Positions 63,611-64,000 of a stretch of DNA of 64,000 bases are shown piece by piece (positions within the stretch are counted from its first letter, which is position 1; every line of letters starts with the position of its first letter). The position numbers were made by a program, and so were the translations under genes. A model generated the notes under the pieces. It was not told where the DNA came from and made no database searches. It saw nothing but the letters and a program-made list of their open reading frames with translations. Source of the DNA: Bacillota bacterium (GTDB lineage Bacteria; Bacillota; DSM-12270; Thermacetogeniales; Thermacetogeniaceae); contig JABLXW010000014.1 of the NCBI GenBank assembly GCA_013177945.1, positions 30,286 through 94,285 on the forward strand, given 5' to 3'.

Positions 63611-64000
63611 CGGGCCCGCCTCCTGCAGATGTATTCAAGAACAGTATACCACAGCAGAACGGGAAAAGGCACGCGGAGGCTGTGGTCCCTGTGGTCACCA
63701 GTGCTGACGCACCAAATATTTTACAAAGTTCTTTGAATCCTTTTTCGACCCCCGGCAGTATCGTCCTCAGGCGAAGGTATGTTTCTTACTGTAAATTTGG
63801 CAGTGGCCTGAGTATTTAAGGATTACCCGGACAGGATTGATCCAAGCAGGATTAGGCGAGGTGGCCCTCGCCGGAAGTGATTTTTTTAGTTTGGTCAGAT
63901 AACTTGCGTGATTAAATCACCAGACGAAGTTGAGCCGGTTTATCGCGGAGCCTCTTCAACCTGGAGAGGTCGAGCCAGTTGCCCGTGAATGTCTGCCATA
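63611..64000. other. No feature recognised at right window edge
   Basis: I find no start-proximal open frame, terminator or repeat here that I can defend. The direct upstream region of the coiled-coil gene (63620-63660) has no clear promoter boxes. Confidence 0.3.

Overview
The window looks like a chromosomal segment of an anaerobic, probably thermophilic, acetogenic or syntrophic Firmicute of the class Clostridia (Moorella / Thermacetogenium / Desulfotomaculum-Pelotomaculum neighbourhood). Reasons: high GC with frequent TTG and GTG starts behind strong GGAGG sites, the gene order recO - glyQS - CBS/HTH regulator - ppsR - ppdK - dgt - dnaG - sigA, a glycine T-box, NifI-type PII proteins, and a corrinoid methyltransferase operon that feeds methyl groups to tetrahydrofolate. 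The species cannot be fixed from the sequence alone.

Layout. 0-5 kb: large membrane protein, two-gene ABC exporter. 5-8.5 kb: HEPN/MNT pair, KhtT/KhtU-like K+/H+ antiporter, VapBC-like pair with a frameshifted toxin. 8.6-17.6 kb: nitrogen island: amt-glnK, a frameshifted glutamine amidotransferase, nifI2, nifI1 and an internally deleted nifH, an EAL phosphodiesterase, and a twice-frameshifted asparagine synthetase. 17.7-23.4 kb: patchwork of orphan genes, a second HEPN/MNT pair, an orphan Dam methylase, gene fragments and a secreted S-layer-type protein. 23.6-27.2 kb: glnA-nadE. 27.2-29.4 kb: AT-richer island of unrecognised genes. 29.4-40.2 kb: IclR regulator followed by a 12-gene corrinoid methyltransferase operon. 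40.4-42.3 kb: SPFH protein with small DNA-binding partner, and a ferredoxin. 42.4-56.5 kb: housekeeping genes on the minus strand. 56.8-62 kb: GH18-like protein, two TrkA-type proteins, a P-type ATPase. 62.2-64 kb: tRNA 3' fragment and a UPF0175/PIN toxin-antitoxin cassette.

How genes work together. Four promoters (amt-glnK, nifH'-nifI1-nifI2, the EAL gene and glnA) share the 17-bp palindrome AAGTAT-N5-ATACTT at a constant 12-13 bp upstream of the -35 box. Three of them (not the EAL gene) also have a leader with two hairpins whose six-base loops all carry A at position 1 and G at position 4, the second overlapping a terminator: the hallmark of ANTAR-protein antitermination. I read this as a two-layer nitrogen regulon. 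It still drives a nitrogenase remnant: NifH keeps its P-loop and both cluster cysteines but lacks about 120 central-to-C-terminal residues, and no nifDK follows.

The most interesting system is the IclR-controlled operon at 30.4-40.2 kb. It combines a complete corrinoid methyl-transfer set (corrinoid protein, zinc-type UroD-family methyltransferase I, methyl-THF methyltransferase II, ferredoxin-type reductive activator, corrinoid activation-domain protein, DUF2148 protein) with a G3E GTPase and with genes not expected there: a PanB-like hydroxymethyltransferase, an amidohydrolase, a 4-oxalocrotonate-type tautomerase and a DUF1097 membrane protein. I infer a substrate-specific C1-harvesting pathway that may release both a methyl and a hydroxymethyl group to tetrahydrofolate; the substrate is unknown.
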